This document shows, in pieces, positions 29,701-40,735 of a stretch of 64,000 nt of DNA. Below the pieces are notes generated by a model that searched no databases, was not told where the DNA came from, and saw only the letters and a program-made list of their open reading frames with translations. Location of the stretch: the NCBI RefSeq assembly GCF_905171775.1, contig NC_053499.1:81304907-81368906 (forward strand). Direction: 5' to 3'. A program made the translations under genes and the position numbers. Every line of letters starts with the position of its first letter. Positions within the stretch are counted from its first letter, which is position 1. Origin of the DNA: Rana temporaria. Taxonomy: Eukaryota; Chordata; Amphibia; Anura; Ranidae.

Positions 29701-32473
29701 TTAACTCTCATAGTCTAGGGCAGGGTATCCCAGTTTTGGAAGGTTAACTTTCAAGAATGCCATCTGCTCCATCAGCTGTGGAGCCAGTTGGGATCGTTGC
29801 GGGGAGAGAATATTACCAGTGATGGAAAATACCCGCTCACTTTGGACTGATGTTGGGGGGCAGGATAAAAGCTCTTGGGCTACATTGGAGAGGGCAGGCC
29901 AAATACCCTTCTTTTCATGCCAATATTGTAATGGCTCGGTAGTAGCAGGCAAATTTGGCTCGGAAAGGTAAGCCTTCACTGTACCTGAGACACCACTTTG
30001 TTCCCTGAGGGGTGGTCTCGTGGGTCCAATGAAGCGATGTAATGTCTGTGCCCAAATTGTGTCTGCTCTGGTTGTCTTGGCAGCAGTGTTAATGATATGT
30101 GTTGACACAGTATCATCTGCAGGCTCCCCCTCTTCTTTCTCCTCCTCTAATGGCATAAATAATTGTCTTTGCCTGTCACACACCCTCTCAATTAATTTGT
30201 CCCTCCAGGTGGTTAGTTGATTGCTGTGCATGGGCATTTTGCCCTTGATGCGAGGATCACATATTGCTGCCAACATCAACTCAGGGCAAGCTTCTAGGAG
30301 GTCATTGATCCTTTTGGTTAATTGACCCTTAAGCCTCATTACAAGTGCAGCAATGTCTGCAACTAATGTCCCAGAAGGTAACACCTCTCTATTGCTGAGA
30401 ATGTCATCCAGTGTAATGCTGAGATTTGTCAATAGGGGAATAACTTGAGACAAGATGGCATTCTCTCGGCTCAAGCTTTCTGTGGCAGCGCGGAAGGGAC
30501 TGAGCACTGACACCAACTGAGAAATGATTGTCCACTCCTCCCTGGTTAATGCTCTAGGTATGCCTATGTGATGTTCATGTGACATGGCATGAATTGCCTT
30601 TTGCTGCTCAAGCATTCTCTCCAGCATTTCTAAAGTGGAATTCCACCGTGTACTTATGTCCTGCTTCAAACGTTGCTGACTAAGGCCAAAATGAATTTGC
30701 TCTTTCCGCAATGTGTGGCTGTCTTTCACACTTTGGTGGAAATGGCCTGCTATCTTACGACAGTATTCGAGAATTGTTGACAACTTTGGAATACTGTTGT
30801 CGTCCAGAGCAGCCTTAATGACAAGGTGCAGGACATGTGCAGAGCAGCGAACTCCTACCAGTCGCCCATCGCGCAGAACCTTGATCATGTTTGCAGCTCC
30901 ATCTGTTACCACAAAACCTAACTTTGGGTGCATGCCTGCTTGGTCTCCAAGCCACTCTGCCACCATTTTTTGTAGTGCATGCAAAATATTATGAGCACTG
31001 TGTTGCTCATCTAGAACCTCTGCGTGCAAGAGGAACGATCGGTGCCCCTGCTTGGGAATTACTGCCTCAGCTCCTGTTCTTCTTGACCCTGGTTTTTGAT
31101 GGATTGGTTCAGAGACATTGGGCTGCCACCAGTGCGCAGTGAGTGACAAAAAGGCATGCTGCCCACTGGGAGCACTCCACAAGTCAGTGGTAAAATGCAC
31201 AGATTGGCCAGCAGCTCTGCCCAATTCCTCTTTCAATACCCTTACACACGAATTGTACAAAGAGGGTACTACGTTACGGCTAAATGTAGTACGGGAGGGT
31301 ACAGTATACTGTGGTGCGACAGCCTGCATGAGCTGCTTAAATGCCTGCCCTTCCACCAAATTAAAGGGTGGGTGCTCCACCGACAGCAATTAATTGGCCA
31401 ATAAGGCGGGTAATTTTGCGCGACATCTGCCTAGACATCCCCCTTGAATGAAAGCCGCTAAATTGCTGAAGGGTAGGCTGATGACTGGGATGCACAACAG
31501 TTGCACAATTGGTTGGATCCCCTTGCCCCTTGTCATGCCTATCAGTGGTAGCACTTGTACTGGTGGTTGCACTCTTTTTTGTAGATGGAGCTGCCACCCC
31601 ACTTTCCTCTCTCAACAGCAGAGGCTGATGCTGAGAGCGCATATGATGGCCCATGCCAGAATTTGAGAGATGCCCTACATTTCTCCCACGGCTCACTTCT
31701 TTGCCACATATTTTGCATTTGGCTATGCGGCCATCCCCAACATATACAAAATGATCCCACAGTTTGGAGCGCAGGTGGCGTTTATTGTTTTCACTGACAC
31801 TGGGTGGGGAAGAATCTTCTACAATTTTTGGTACTGTGGCACTGGCTTGTCGGGTTATAGGAGAAGATGGTGGCATAACAGTTGTTAATGTTGCAAAAGT
31901 TAAATGTTCATCTCCTGAGACAGAAGAGGCATGTGATGGTGGCTTTGACTCAATTTGGTCTGGGAATAACAAAGGAGACAGAGGAGCGCAAACACCAATA
32001 TCTGTTGCTGCACTAGCAGACAGATATTGATTTTCATCACAGTCCAAACCAAATCCTGTTTCATAATCATCATCACCAAAACCTAAAAAGGTGGGATTTA
32101 TGTCATCAATTTCATGAATTTGCTCCTCAGCAGCAGGTTCAGGTAGTAACATATTAGCCACTTCAAATCTATCTGTAGAGCTGCTGCTGCTGCTAGCACT
32201 TTTGGTGTTGGCAGTGGCAGATTTACTAAGAAATTCAGCAATATTTTCCTCCTGCATTAGATGACAAATCTCCTTTTTAGGCTGCTTGTAATTGTGGCTA
32301 CTAGCCACAGCCTTTGCAGGAAATTCCCGAGATCTCTTGTAAAAAAGAGATGGTGTAACAATAGGCCTGCTAGCAACATCTTTGTTAGAAGTTGTTGCTG
32401 CTGAAACTTTAACAGACACATTTTGCTCCCTTGCTTGAGCTTTCCTCATGGGGAGAGGAGGAGAAGCATCCAT
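29701..32473 (-). pseudogene. hAT transposase with BED finger (one frameshift)
   Basis: On the minus strand from ATG 32473 (MDASPPLPMRKAQ). An N-terminal disordered, Ser/Glu-rich part is followed by a BED zinc finger (LWDHFVYVGDG, CKICGKEV, GHHMRSQH) at residues about 235-290. After a one-base frameshift near 31380 the catalytic part continues: VHFTTDLWSAPSGQHAFLSL (first Asp), GFVVTDGAANMIK (second Asp), RCSAHVLHLV, and the C-terminal dimerisation block with SERVFSITGNILSPQR (Glu). These are the D-D-E residues and hallmark motifs of hAT transposases, close to the ZBED type. Restored length would be about 930 residues, normal for the family. The promoter side faces the right terminus, as expected for the 8264-33390 element. 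Except for the single indel there is no stop. Confidence 0.9.
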
Positions 32474-33390
32474 TCTATTAAAGTTATTGTTGGTTTGGTT
32501 TTAAAGAATAAAATAACAAATTATGTATTAACCTTAACCTAAACCTTCAAAAATGCAACTGCAATAATAAAAATCTCAGACAGTTAACCAAAAAAAAGTG
32601 CACAGTCAGTCACTGTCCCACAAAACAATAGCATAAAATGTTTTAGAAATGCAGGAATAGGAAAAAACGAATTGCAACCCTTGCTTATTGAAATGCTTAG
32701 TGCTTAGTTGATATTAATTTCATTTCCTTCTCATAAATCCTGTACTTACTAAGTTAGAGTAGACACTCAGTCAGACAGACACTCCACTGACTCCCTTAAA
32801 CAGTCACAAGACCTGACTTGTCTCCTCCTCCTCAACTGAATCTAAGTAGATTCAGGAATGCAGCATGGCATGACTTGTGAGTGTGACTCAGCAAAAAAGA
32901 TAAGAGGTAAAACAATGATTGGCTAAAATATCAGTAAGAAACTAAGAATGATGACTCACTCAGCTAGCAGTGCACTGCCCATTCAAAAGAACGATTCAGG
33001 AAGGTTCCCACATTTACGAACAGAACAGACAGCAAGACACATTTACAAAACATACGAATGAATAACGGAAATACGAATTACGAATGAAGAAGCGAAATTA
33101 CGAATACAGAAATCAAATAAGAAATTACGAATACAAACAAACAAGCGAACGATTTAAAATACGGGATGCAAATCATTCGTTATAGTTGTCATTTTCGTTC
33201 TTTTGCTTTTCTGTTTTAGTCCAATCGTAAGTTCGTATTTTCGAGCGTTCGTTATTTTTCTATTCGTAATTACGTTAATTTCCTATTTTGGTTCTTTCAA
33301 CCATTCGGATGCTAAGATAGGTACGAATGTACGAATACTAACAAATCCGTACGAAAACCCATTCGTTACGAACGGGAACGCACATATCTA
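32474..33390 (-). promoter_or_regulatory. Right hAT terminus and transposase leader
   Basis: A 917-bp non-coding stretch upstream of the transposase. Its outer part (33010-33370) is crowded with TACGAAT/ATTCGTA words and ends CGCACATATCTA. It mirrors the left terminus of the same element, so the words are probable transposase binding sites. Confidence 0.6.
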
Positions 33391-33899
33391 GTCCTTTGCT
33401 GACCTCCAGGAGCAGCATTAAGGTAGTAGTTTACTTATACTTATAGTGTTTGTCGGATGAAATCTCAGGTTCTTTTACCAGCGACAATCAGAGGATTTTG
33501 GCCGCAGTGGGGAGACTAACAGATGGAATCCGCAACCCAAATGACATCCATCAACAGAAACTGATTACATCTATCCCAAGCCAGCTTCAGCATATAGTTG
33601 TTTGGGTGACTTAAAATACCCTGTGCTTAGCCTCACCACAATACTTTAATATTCAATTATGTTATATTCAGATGTATCACACCCAATCACGGCAGGTAGT
33701 AGTTTACTTATAGTGTTTGTTCAACACTATTTATTCATTTTATTTTGTTTTTGGTAGCAGCACCTGAATTTTCATATGTATTGGCTTTGCGCTGTACCTT
33801 ACTTTTCACCATAATTTTCCAATATATGTATCTATATTTTTTGGTACCAGCAGCATTTCCACAGTCTCTAGTTTAGCGCAGTGTTATACAAATGTTTTC
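33391..33899. mobile_element. Right arm of the palindromic PLE-like element
   Basis: It begins with the hAT target duplication GTCCTTTG, then CTGACCTCCAGGAGCAGCAT, the mirror of the sequence left of 8256. It carries the same inner blocks as 7508-8255, with an internal deletion. The outer end has GCGCTGTACC and TTTAGCGCAGTGTTATAC, like PLE termini. Confidence 0.6.
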
Positions 33900-34192
33900 C
33901 AATGTCTAAGGATATGCTGAGATCACTAAAATCCTATTATAAATTCAAATGGACGGATCATGTTTTGAACTATCTGAGAACAATGATCCCAGTGGATCTA
34001 GCAAAAAAATTTGACCTGAATTTCCCACCTCTCTTACGAAAGGTGCGTAGTCTCTTGGATAATTGGCATAAGGGATTCCATTCTTGGCTTGGAAGAGGAA
34101 ACATACTTAAAATGAACATTTTACCAAAATTCCTATATTTGTTCCAAGCTCTCCCCATTGCCATCCCTAGGCAATATTTTAAACAGATTGTG
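33900..34192 (+). pseudogene. L1/Tx1-type LINE fragment (right half)
   Basis: The frame from 33900 encodes MSKDMLRSLKSYYKFKWTDH, PVDLAKKFDLNFPPLLRKV and WLGRGNILKMNILPKFLYLF, the thumb/post-RT part of an L1-clade ORF2. It picks up where the fragment at 6586-7507 stops (shared AATGTCTAAG), so both are one LINE copy split by insertions. It is interrupted on the right by LTR-like sequence at 34193. Confidence 0.75.
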
Positions 34193-34463
34193 TCAGGACC
34201 TGGGCTTGAAGCTGGGACCTCTTCTGTGTCTGGCATTGACTCTTCCCATTGAGCTATTTGGGATGCTGGACAGCTCCCTGTCTGATCTTCTGGATAAACC
34301 TATCTGATCCATTAGACTACTCTGCTTGGTGTCTTGATTGCCTTGAACCTTGAACCCCTTGCTGCTCCCATGAACTTCCTATAAAAGCCTTGTCTCAACA
34401 CTTCTTCTTTGCCAGGTTATTGTGCCTTCCCTGCCAGTGCCTTGCTGTTGTCTTTTCTGCTAC
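34193..34463 (+). repeat. LTR fragment
   Basis: Starts TGTCAGGACCTGGGCTTGAA inside the LINE frame and has ATAAAAGCC (TATA-like) near 34382. It is cut at 34463 by a hAT element. No terminal CA or internal region can be seen, so this is a tentative LTR. Confidence 0.35.
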
Positions 34464-34717
34464 TAGAGATGGCCTGCCGGTTCGCCAGGCGGTCGTTTCA
34501 CGGCAAACTTTGGTCGTTCGCGGTCCGTCGGACATCTGGTGATGTTCGTGGCAGTCTGCAATGTTACATGGGTAAGAACTTTGACCTATGACACATCCAT
34601 CAGGTGGTGCAGGACAGCCAATTAAGACATTTCAGCACATGGACAATTGGACATACCCCTACCTTATAAATAGACCTGATCTGGCGGCCATCTTACATTC
34701 TGCTTTTTGTCATGCTA

Positions 34718-35330
34718 GGGAGAGGGTGCTGTTTGGAGCAGGGACAGGCTGTATTCATTCAAATAGCTATTTAAAAGGTCCACAAAAGTCATTTTAAGGA
34801 CTGGTATAGGTGTGCTACTTGCTCTAGTATATAGGTGTCTAATACATTCATATACTTTTTGTCAGTGTAGGGAGAGGGTGCTGTTTGGAGCAGGGAAAGG
34901 CTGTATTCATTCAAATAGCTATCTAAAAGGTCCACAAAAGTCCTTTCAAGCACTGGTATAGGTGTGCTACTTGCTGTGCACTGCAGTATATAGGTGTCTA
35001 ATACATTCATATACTTTTTGTCAGTGTAGGGAGAGGGTGCTGTTTGGAGCAGGGACAGAGTTTAACGACACAAATCGCTACCTAACAGGTCCACAAAAGT
35101 CCTTTTAAGCACTGGTATAGGTGTGCTACTTGCTCTAGTATATAGGTGTCTAATACATTCATATACTTTTTGTCAGTGTAGGGAGAGGGTGCTGTTTGGA
35201 GCAGGGACAGAGTTTAGCGACACAAATCGCTACCTAACATGTCCACAAAAGTCCTTTCAAGCACTGGTATAGGTGTTCTACTTGCTGTGCACTGCAGTAT
35301 ATAGGTGTAATATACACTTATAATATACTT
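34718..35330 (+). repeat. ~155-bp tandem repeat in the hAT leader
   Basis: Four units start with GGGAGAGGGTGCTGTTTGGA at 34718, 34870, 35029 and 35181 (spacings 152, 159 and 152). Each includes GGTCCACAAAAGTC and a CTGGTATAGGTGTGCTACTT block. They lie between the hAT terminus and its coding region. Confidence 0.9.
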
Positions 35331-35583
35331 TCAAATATAGAAAGCATATTATAGTGGATTTGTATTGTGCAGCATTGTGACTGGCGTTGTATTTGGTTAC
35401 TGCTGGATTTTTGCCTCTTTCGCTGTGTTTCCTCTGCTACACACATAAAAAAAAATCCTGAAAAAAAAGTTTCATAACTGGTGAAATAAACCAGTGGCCC
35501 CCCAAATGACACATTTTGTTATATACCTTCTTCCACATATACTGCGCTTCTCTAGAGACTTTTGTCACAGGGTCATTTAAAAA

Positions 35584-36550
35584 ATGACAGGCAGAGGAAG
35601 AGGCAGGCCCTTCCGCAGGGGTGGTAGGGGTAGGGCAGGAGCACCAGGCCGGAGCCAAAGTGGGAAGTGGCACAATGTTTGTTCGATTACGTCAAAGGAT
35701 GCACCAGACTTGGTTGAGTGGCTCGCCACCAACACCACCACCATATACCCTCTGCTTGAGTCACAGGAATTATTTTCCGATCCATCAGAAGACATTTTGG
35801 ATGTGCATCCATTCTTGGCATTGGATCAGGAAGAGGAGGTAGCAACAGCCAACACTCAGCAGTCTGACGACAGTACTCAGATCAGCCCAAGGAGGTTGGT
35901 GCCCGCTGTTGCTGCCTACTCCGAAATCTGTTAATGATGGGGAAGGTGACGTCAATGATGATGTGTCTACAGACGTCACATGGGTGCCCACAAGAGAGGA
36001 AGAGGAGGGGAGTTCAGAGGAAGACATGGACCAGCAGATAGGGAGGAGAAGCAGGCCGAACTTACATTGCTTAGGAGGGACAAACCAGACTCCTAATGTA
36101 TCAGGAGCGAGCCATCAACTATGTACGGTCACATCTGATGCTCCCAGGACGCCGGCCCAAGGCTCCGCAGTGTGGGATTTTTTTAACATGTTCGCTGCAG
36201 ACAATAGTGTTGCCATCTGCAGCCTTTGCAGTCAACGCATAAGTCGCGGTAAGCCCAACACATACCTAGGGACGACTGCTTTAAGAAGGCACCTGGCCTC
36301 CCATCACCAAGCCCAGTAGGAGCAACGCCATCAGAACCCACAAAGCCACACTCCAGGCTCTCACCGTCCAGCCTCTTCTCCTTCTCCTTCCCCTCTATGC
36401 TCACAATTGTCCTCCACTCCACCTTCCATCATGCCTTCCTCACGTTTTTCTGCAAAAAGGCAGGCTTCCATGGTCCAAATGTTCGATCGTAAAAAAAAGG
36501 TGATGCCGGGTAACCCTCTTGCCCAATGGTTGACTGCTGGCTTGTCGGAA
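35584..36550 (+). pseudogene. hAT transposase N-terminus with BED finger
   Basis: It starts at ATG 35584 with MTGRGRGRPFRRGGRGRAGA, a basic RG-rich head. Acidic linkers follow, and a frameshift near 35910 leads to the frame with VTWVPTREEEEGSSEED. The BED finger reads VWDFFNMF, ICSLCSQRIS and LRRHLASHH. TAG at 36317-36319 follows, then the frame continues into Ser/Pro-rich sequence and MVQMFDRKKKVMPGNP. No catalytic residues remain. A relic. Confidence 0.7.
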
Positions 36551-36789
36551 CTGATATGGAAATGTAAAATGAATCCGCGCAACAGAACCAAGGTGATAAA
36601 TATATGTGCAGCCAAAAATGTATTGATAAAACCAGAACCTAGTAAATCTGGTTCATGTAGAAATTAAGTGATAGTTGAAGGAATTATTTAATTCATACCA
36701 CATTCACACGGTCACACGATAAGTTTTTACTAGCTAGACAGGCAGGTGACAATACCAGGAGGATGGTAAATTAGATTGATATAATCAAT

Positions 36790-37045
36790 AAAAATCAGAC
36801 CCCAGCCCTGCTCTTGAGTCTAGATGCTTAAACAGCCTTTGATATGCTGGGTTGGCTAAACATGATGGAAATTTTAGGCCATATAGGTATACAAGGCCAA
36901 TTTTTTGAAGCTATAGCTGCCCTCTACTCCAAGCCTACAGCCCAAGTTAAACTTCCCTATTCCCTATTCATTGTCAGACCCCTTTCAGATGTTTAATGGC
37001 AAAAGGCAGAGCTGCCCTTTATCCTGTATGTGATATGTCTAGAAA
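36790..37045 (+). pseudogene. LINE RT fragment
   Basis: Encodes SLDA-TAFDMLGWLNMMEI, FFEAIAALYSKPTAQVKLPY and a degenerate GKRQSCPLS, the part of L1-type RT around the first catalytic Asp. A TAA replaces one codon after DA. Short and broken. Confidence 0.65.
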
Positions 37046-37199
37046 CCTTAGCCGCAGCGATTAGACTCACATAGATTAGATTTCACATAGGTTGGACTTG
37101 ATGGACTCAGAGCCTTCAATTACTTAATGGGTTATGTATTCACCACAGGTTATTGGACACTGGTAAACCCAATTAACATTAAGTTTCTCCCCTATATAA

Positions 37200-37953
37200 C
37201 CTGTAACGGTCACCACCGTTTAGGATCTCCAATTCCATCGCCCCACGACAACTTATCCGACACTCCACAATCCGACAGGCACGACCTATTCCATTTCCCA
37301 GAATAACCGAGACACAAGCTCTAGTTACTGGTTCCAAAATGAATGAATACTTTTAATGGTAAAACTCAGTCTTTTTATGCAGTTACAAGCATGTTACAGT
37401 TAATCACAGGGACAAAGACACACTCCACCCACACATCACACAATGGGGGGCTAACGAGTCTCCAATACACATCCCACAGACTTTTCGGCACGGTCTGACA
37501 TAATTAGCATGACCTAATTACTACACATGAGAAGTCAGACGTTATGACCTTCACCTGCTATTCACATCACATATTATCATCAATAGTATCAATAGTGTCA
37601 TTAGCATCCACAATGAAAGGTCTTTCAGAAGCCAGACTCAATTAACACCTAAAAGACATCTGACCTTTACAGACTTAATTAGTACAATAGACACAAAACA
37701 GTATTAGCATCACACAATGGACAATGGAATATCTTAGGAGTCTATTGACCTGTTGTGGGCCAGCATGAAATTACCTGTAATATGTCCAGATCTCCTGCAA
37801 TACATGAATTATAATTTCTCAGCCATTCTATGCCCAAAAGAAGTATAGGATGACCCTAGACCCAAGAGTCATTAGTGACGCTGGCACAGGAGTACCCCAC
37901 ATCCTTCAAAGGTCTCTGGGTGTCACGGGCCATTCTGTTACATAACCCCTCCC
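37200..37953 (-). repeat. Probable 3' LTR, minus orientation
   Basis: Bounded by TGTAACGGTC and GGCCATTCTGTTACA, so both ends are TGTAAC/GTTACA inverted (TG...CA). Immediately outside on the right, the minus strand reads TTTGGGAGGGGTTA, a good polypurine tract. That makes it a 3' LTR read on the minus strand. No pol frame is recognised to its right, so the element is truncated or is a non-autonomous copy. Confidence 0.55.
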
Positions 37954-38874
37954 AAATGGAGAGTACCTCCGTTTTTTCTAAGGTGGTTGGTCACGTTGAA
38001 CATGTGCTAAGAAGAAAAAGTTATTTTGATGGTCTTTCTGCGGAGGCCTAGGAGCTATAACTGGATCCATACCTTGGATATATCCATATCAAAGCCTAAG
38101 ATGGGTGGTACCTTGTGTAAAGAAGAAACAAGGTTTGCCTGTAATATCTCTCTGCGGAGGACTGGGCTCTGGGATCCAGGCTTTGGTGTACTAATGCAAC
38201 CGTGGCACGAAAAGTTCCTGGCAGAGTCTTCTACAGGTCCAGGTATGAGGTTTCTTTAATGGAGCCCTTAGTAAACCTGAAGTTTGGCACAACTTGCCCG
38301 CTGTGATGGGTGAAAGCTGGAACTAGTCTTAGTATCTTTCCTGCAGCGTGGATTATCTTCTGTGAGTAGGATGTATTTTCTGATTTTCACCACTGGTGGG
38401 AGTAAGTGTATACCTGGTGTATTCTTACATAGCCATCCAGGACACTCTCAGTGAAGTCGGTCAGTTAAAACGCCACTCACCTCCTCCGCTGCAGGCTCTG
38501 CCACAAACACATACAGGTGTCCCGCAATGAAGCCCCCAGTGATCTGCTCCCCCTTTCCTCTTTGCCCTGGGTGCCGCGCGCCAGGAGCGTGCTTTATGTT
38601 GTCTAAAGGGCAGATGGAGAGGGGGAGGGCCGTGGTTGCTCGTGCCCATGCGCAGACACAGCGCACCTGTGTGCAGGCGCCAAGAGGCTGATTTAAAGCC
38701 CAGCATGCCAGAAGCCTTCTGTAAGCAGCATGGACACAGAGCTGTGGGCTGTAAGCATCCCTGTGGATTGAACCAGGCAAACCTAAGACTCCTACTCGGC
38801 ATCAGGTTGTGCAGTGAGTTGATATATGTGTATTGCAAGACTATAGCACAACAGTGATTGCATTTGTAGCACTA
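37954..38874. other. Unassigned segment, probably LTR-element interior
   Basis: No protein recognised. 38450-38780 is GC-rich, with open frames on both strands that have no recognisable motif. It may include remains of the element whose LTR lies to its left. Confidence 0.35.
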
Positions 38875-39937
38875 CCCCCGGAGGAGCTGCTGGTTTGTTT
38901 TGGGTGGCATGTTACCTCATGTTCCTCTGCCGTCTAGGGGTATTTGGTGAAAGTTGTAGTAACAGAATGTCCACACAACAGGTGTCTTTTCTGTGCTCTT
39001 TATTACCCAGCCGGGTAAAAACAATAAAACCTGGTGAAGATCAGAGGTTTAGGTAAAGTGGAAATAGCAGATTCAGGTGTGAGCAATAGGGAAACAGTCC
39101 TGCTTCCAACTATACTTTCTTTTTCACCACTCCAGCCTGAGTGGGTGTGGTGCACCTGGACAGGCCTCTCTCACAAGCCTGGCAGCCAGAATCTCGGAAC
39201 TTGGGAAAAGAAGTCTCTGCCACAGACCCTCCCTATGGTTGAAACAGCAGAGACAATCCTCCATAGCAGACTCGACACCTGGATCTCCTTCAGGTAGTTT
39301 TAATTTAGGGTACCGTCTGACAGATGACCAACATCCAGCCTCTCAGTGTCTGGTTCCCCTGGTCCCTGATGGATGGTCAGGCCCCTATTGGAACCCCAGC
39401 CTCTCTTGGTACTCCTCAGGCAGACTCTCCACCGTACGGCCTCCTCCAACAGGATGGACAGCCCAAGACCTCCTTAAGTGGGACCCAGTCGATTACTGAG
39501 TCCCCAAGCAGCAGATGAATTGTTCTGGGCCAACGTGGTCCAGAAGCCAGGATCTCTGCGTTGCATGCGCCCCCTGACCCGGAAGGTGATTTGCTGGGGT
39601 GGTGTGAAGTGGCTACCCTAAAAGTGGGCACCACATGAGGAGAAGACCCCGGAAAATGGCGTCTGCCTCATAAATACCCTCTTCCAGCATGCACAGCGTG
39701 GCAAACTCCTCCTGATAGGCTGCTGGGCAATAGCACCCAATCCTTGACTCCACTGCTGCCACCTGCCGACCTGGGGTGTGATCAACACCCCAGAAAGGAC
39801 AGAATGAGCCCACAGCACAGCTAAAGCTGAGACAGAGGCCTAAATTTGAACAAATTAACATGGTCAAAGTTACCTAACTCTCTGACCCCCTCTAAATTCA
39901 ACCTAGCACCGGTTCTAGAAAGTAACCAGGCGCTACA
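38875..39937. repeat. TGTAGC...GCTACA repeat (LTR-like)
   Basis: Starts TGTAGCACTACCCC and ends GCGCTACA, i.e. short TG...CA inverted ends. A diverged copy lies in intron 1 of the Myb/SANT-like gene (from 10071; both share CTGCTGGTTT...GGGTGGCATGTTACCTC). No coding capacity is recognised. The length and ends suggest an LTR, but no target duplication is evident. Confidence 0.5.
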
Positions 39938-39949
39938 AATTTTTTTGTG

Positions 39950-40735
39950 GATAGTACCTTTGCTTTGCAGTAAGGTCTATGTCCCAGAGAAAAGGTACAG
40001 GGGCTAGTAAATGAGGCACCAGTAAATCCCCGCATATGGCTAAGTATTCTGAGCTTTCCTGCAATTTACCATCCCCCTCTGTCAGTCTGATAGCAGCCTC
40101 ACAGGATGAGCCCCTGTCTGGTTCTGCAGCTTCTCCTATGGCAGCTCCTGTAAAGGTCACTGAGGATGCTTTAAAAGTTGCTTTGGATGGCTTAGAAGGA
40201 AGGAGTGCTACCATAATTGCAAACCTCCTTGAGGAGAAAACAGGGTAGAAACAGGGTAGATCCCCTTCATCTTATCTAGCTTCCTCATCAGATGAGCATT
40301 CTGAGGGTGAAAAATCCCTCTCTGGAGATGATGATCATTTGCAGTCTGAAGACTTAGAGGATAAGAGGATTCCTGCTACCTCTCAGTCACTAAAGATGTG
40401 GGTGCAATATTATGCAGAGATGGTGTGTGCCATTTACATATTGCCTCTGTTTCCTCTTTGGGATCTCGGAAATCCCTTTTTTTGCTATTGATGCAGCTAT
40501 TTCTTGTGCAAACAAAAGCCTGACCTGTCCTATAGACAATGCTCAGGGTTTTAAGGATCCAACTGATAAAAAGCTGGAATCTTTATTGAAAGCCTCCTCC
40601 TCTATGGCTGGTGCTGTAGTGCAACCTGCAGTTGCAGCAATTGGTGTATGTCAGTTCCTCAAGGAACACATGAAGCAGATGATTTACCTCCTCCCTACAG
40701 AGGAGAATGCCGAGGTTTCTTGCAAAATAAACTTG
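39950..40735 (+). pseudogene. DIRS gag-like fragment
   Basis: Frames give PMAAPVKVTEDALKVALDGL, an acidic SSDEHSEGEKSLSGDDD part and DPTDKKLESLLKASSSMAGA followed by VQPAVAAIGV. The last block, helix-rich and ending before a QFLKEH segment, resembles the gag-like ORF1 of vertebrate DIRS elements. Stops separate the parts. It ends where the PLE palindrome starts. Confidence 0.5.

Larger units (their letters stand above)
8264..33390. mobile_element. 25.1-kb hAT transposon with two genes
   Basis: The left end is TAGACATGTGCACA (8264). The right end read inward is TAGATATGTGCG (ending at 33390). An exact 8-bp direct repeat GTCCTTTG lies outside both ends (8256-8263 and 33391-33398), the duplication length typical of hAT. 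Both subterminal regions are crowded with ATTCGTA/TACGAAT words. Inside are a BED-hAT transposase on - near the right end and a Myb/SANT-like gene on + near the left end. Secondary insertions account for about half of the length: PLE plus duplication 20785-27720, L1 12828-14174, hAT MITE 19359-20153 and intron repeats 10071-12294. An alternative is that the Myb-like gene came in with a nested Harbinger element, but no Harbinger ends or transposase were found around it. Confidence 0.75.
34464..36640 (+). mobile_element. Truncated BED-hAT element
   Basis: The left end TAGAGATGGCCTGCCGGTTC is of the TAGAGATG hAT type. A four-copy leader repeat (34718-35330) and the N-terminal half of a BED-hAT transposase (35584-36520) follow. 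The catalytic domain and right end are missing; unrelated sequence follows after LTAGLSEL (about 36550). Confidence 0.65.
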
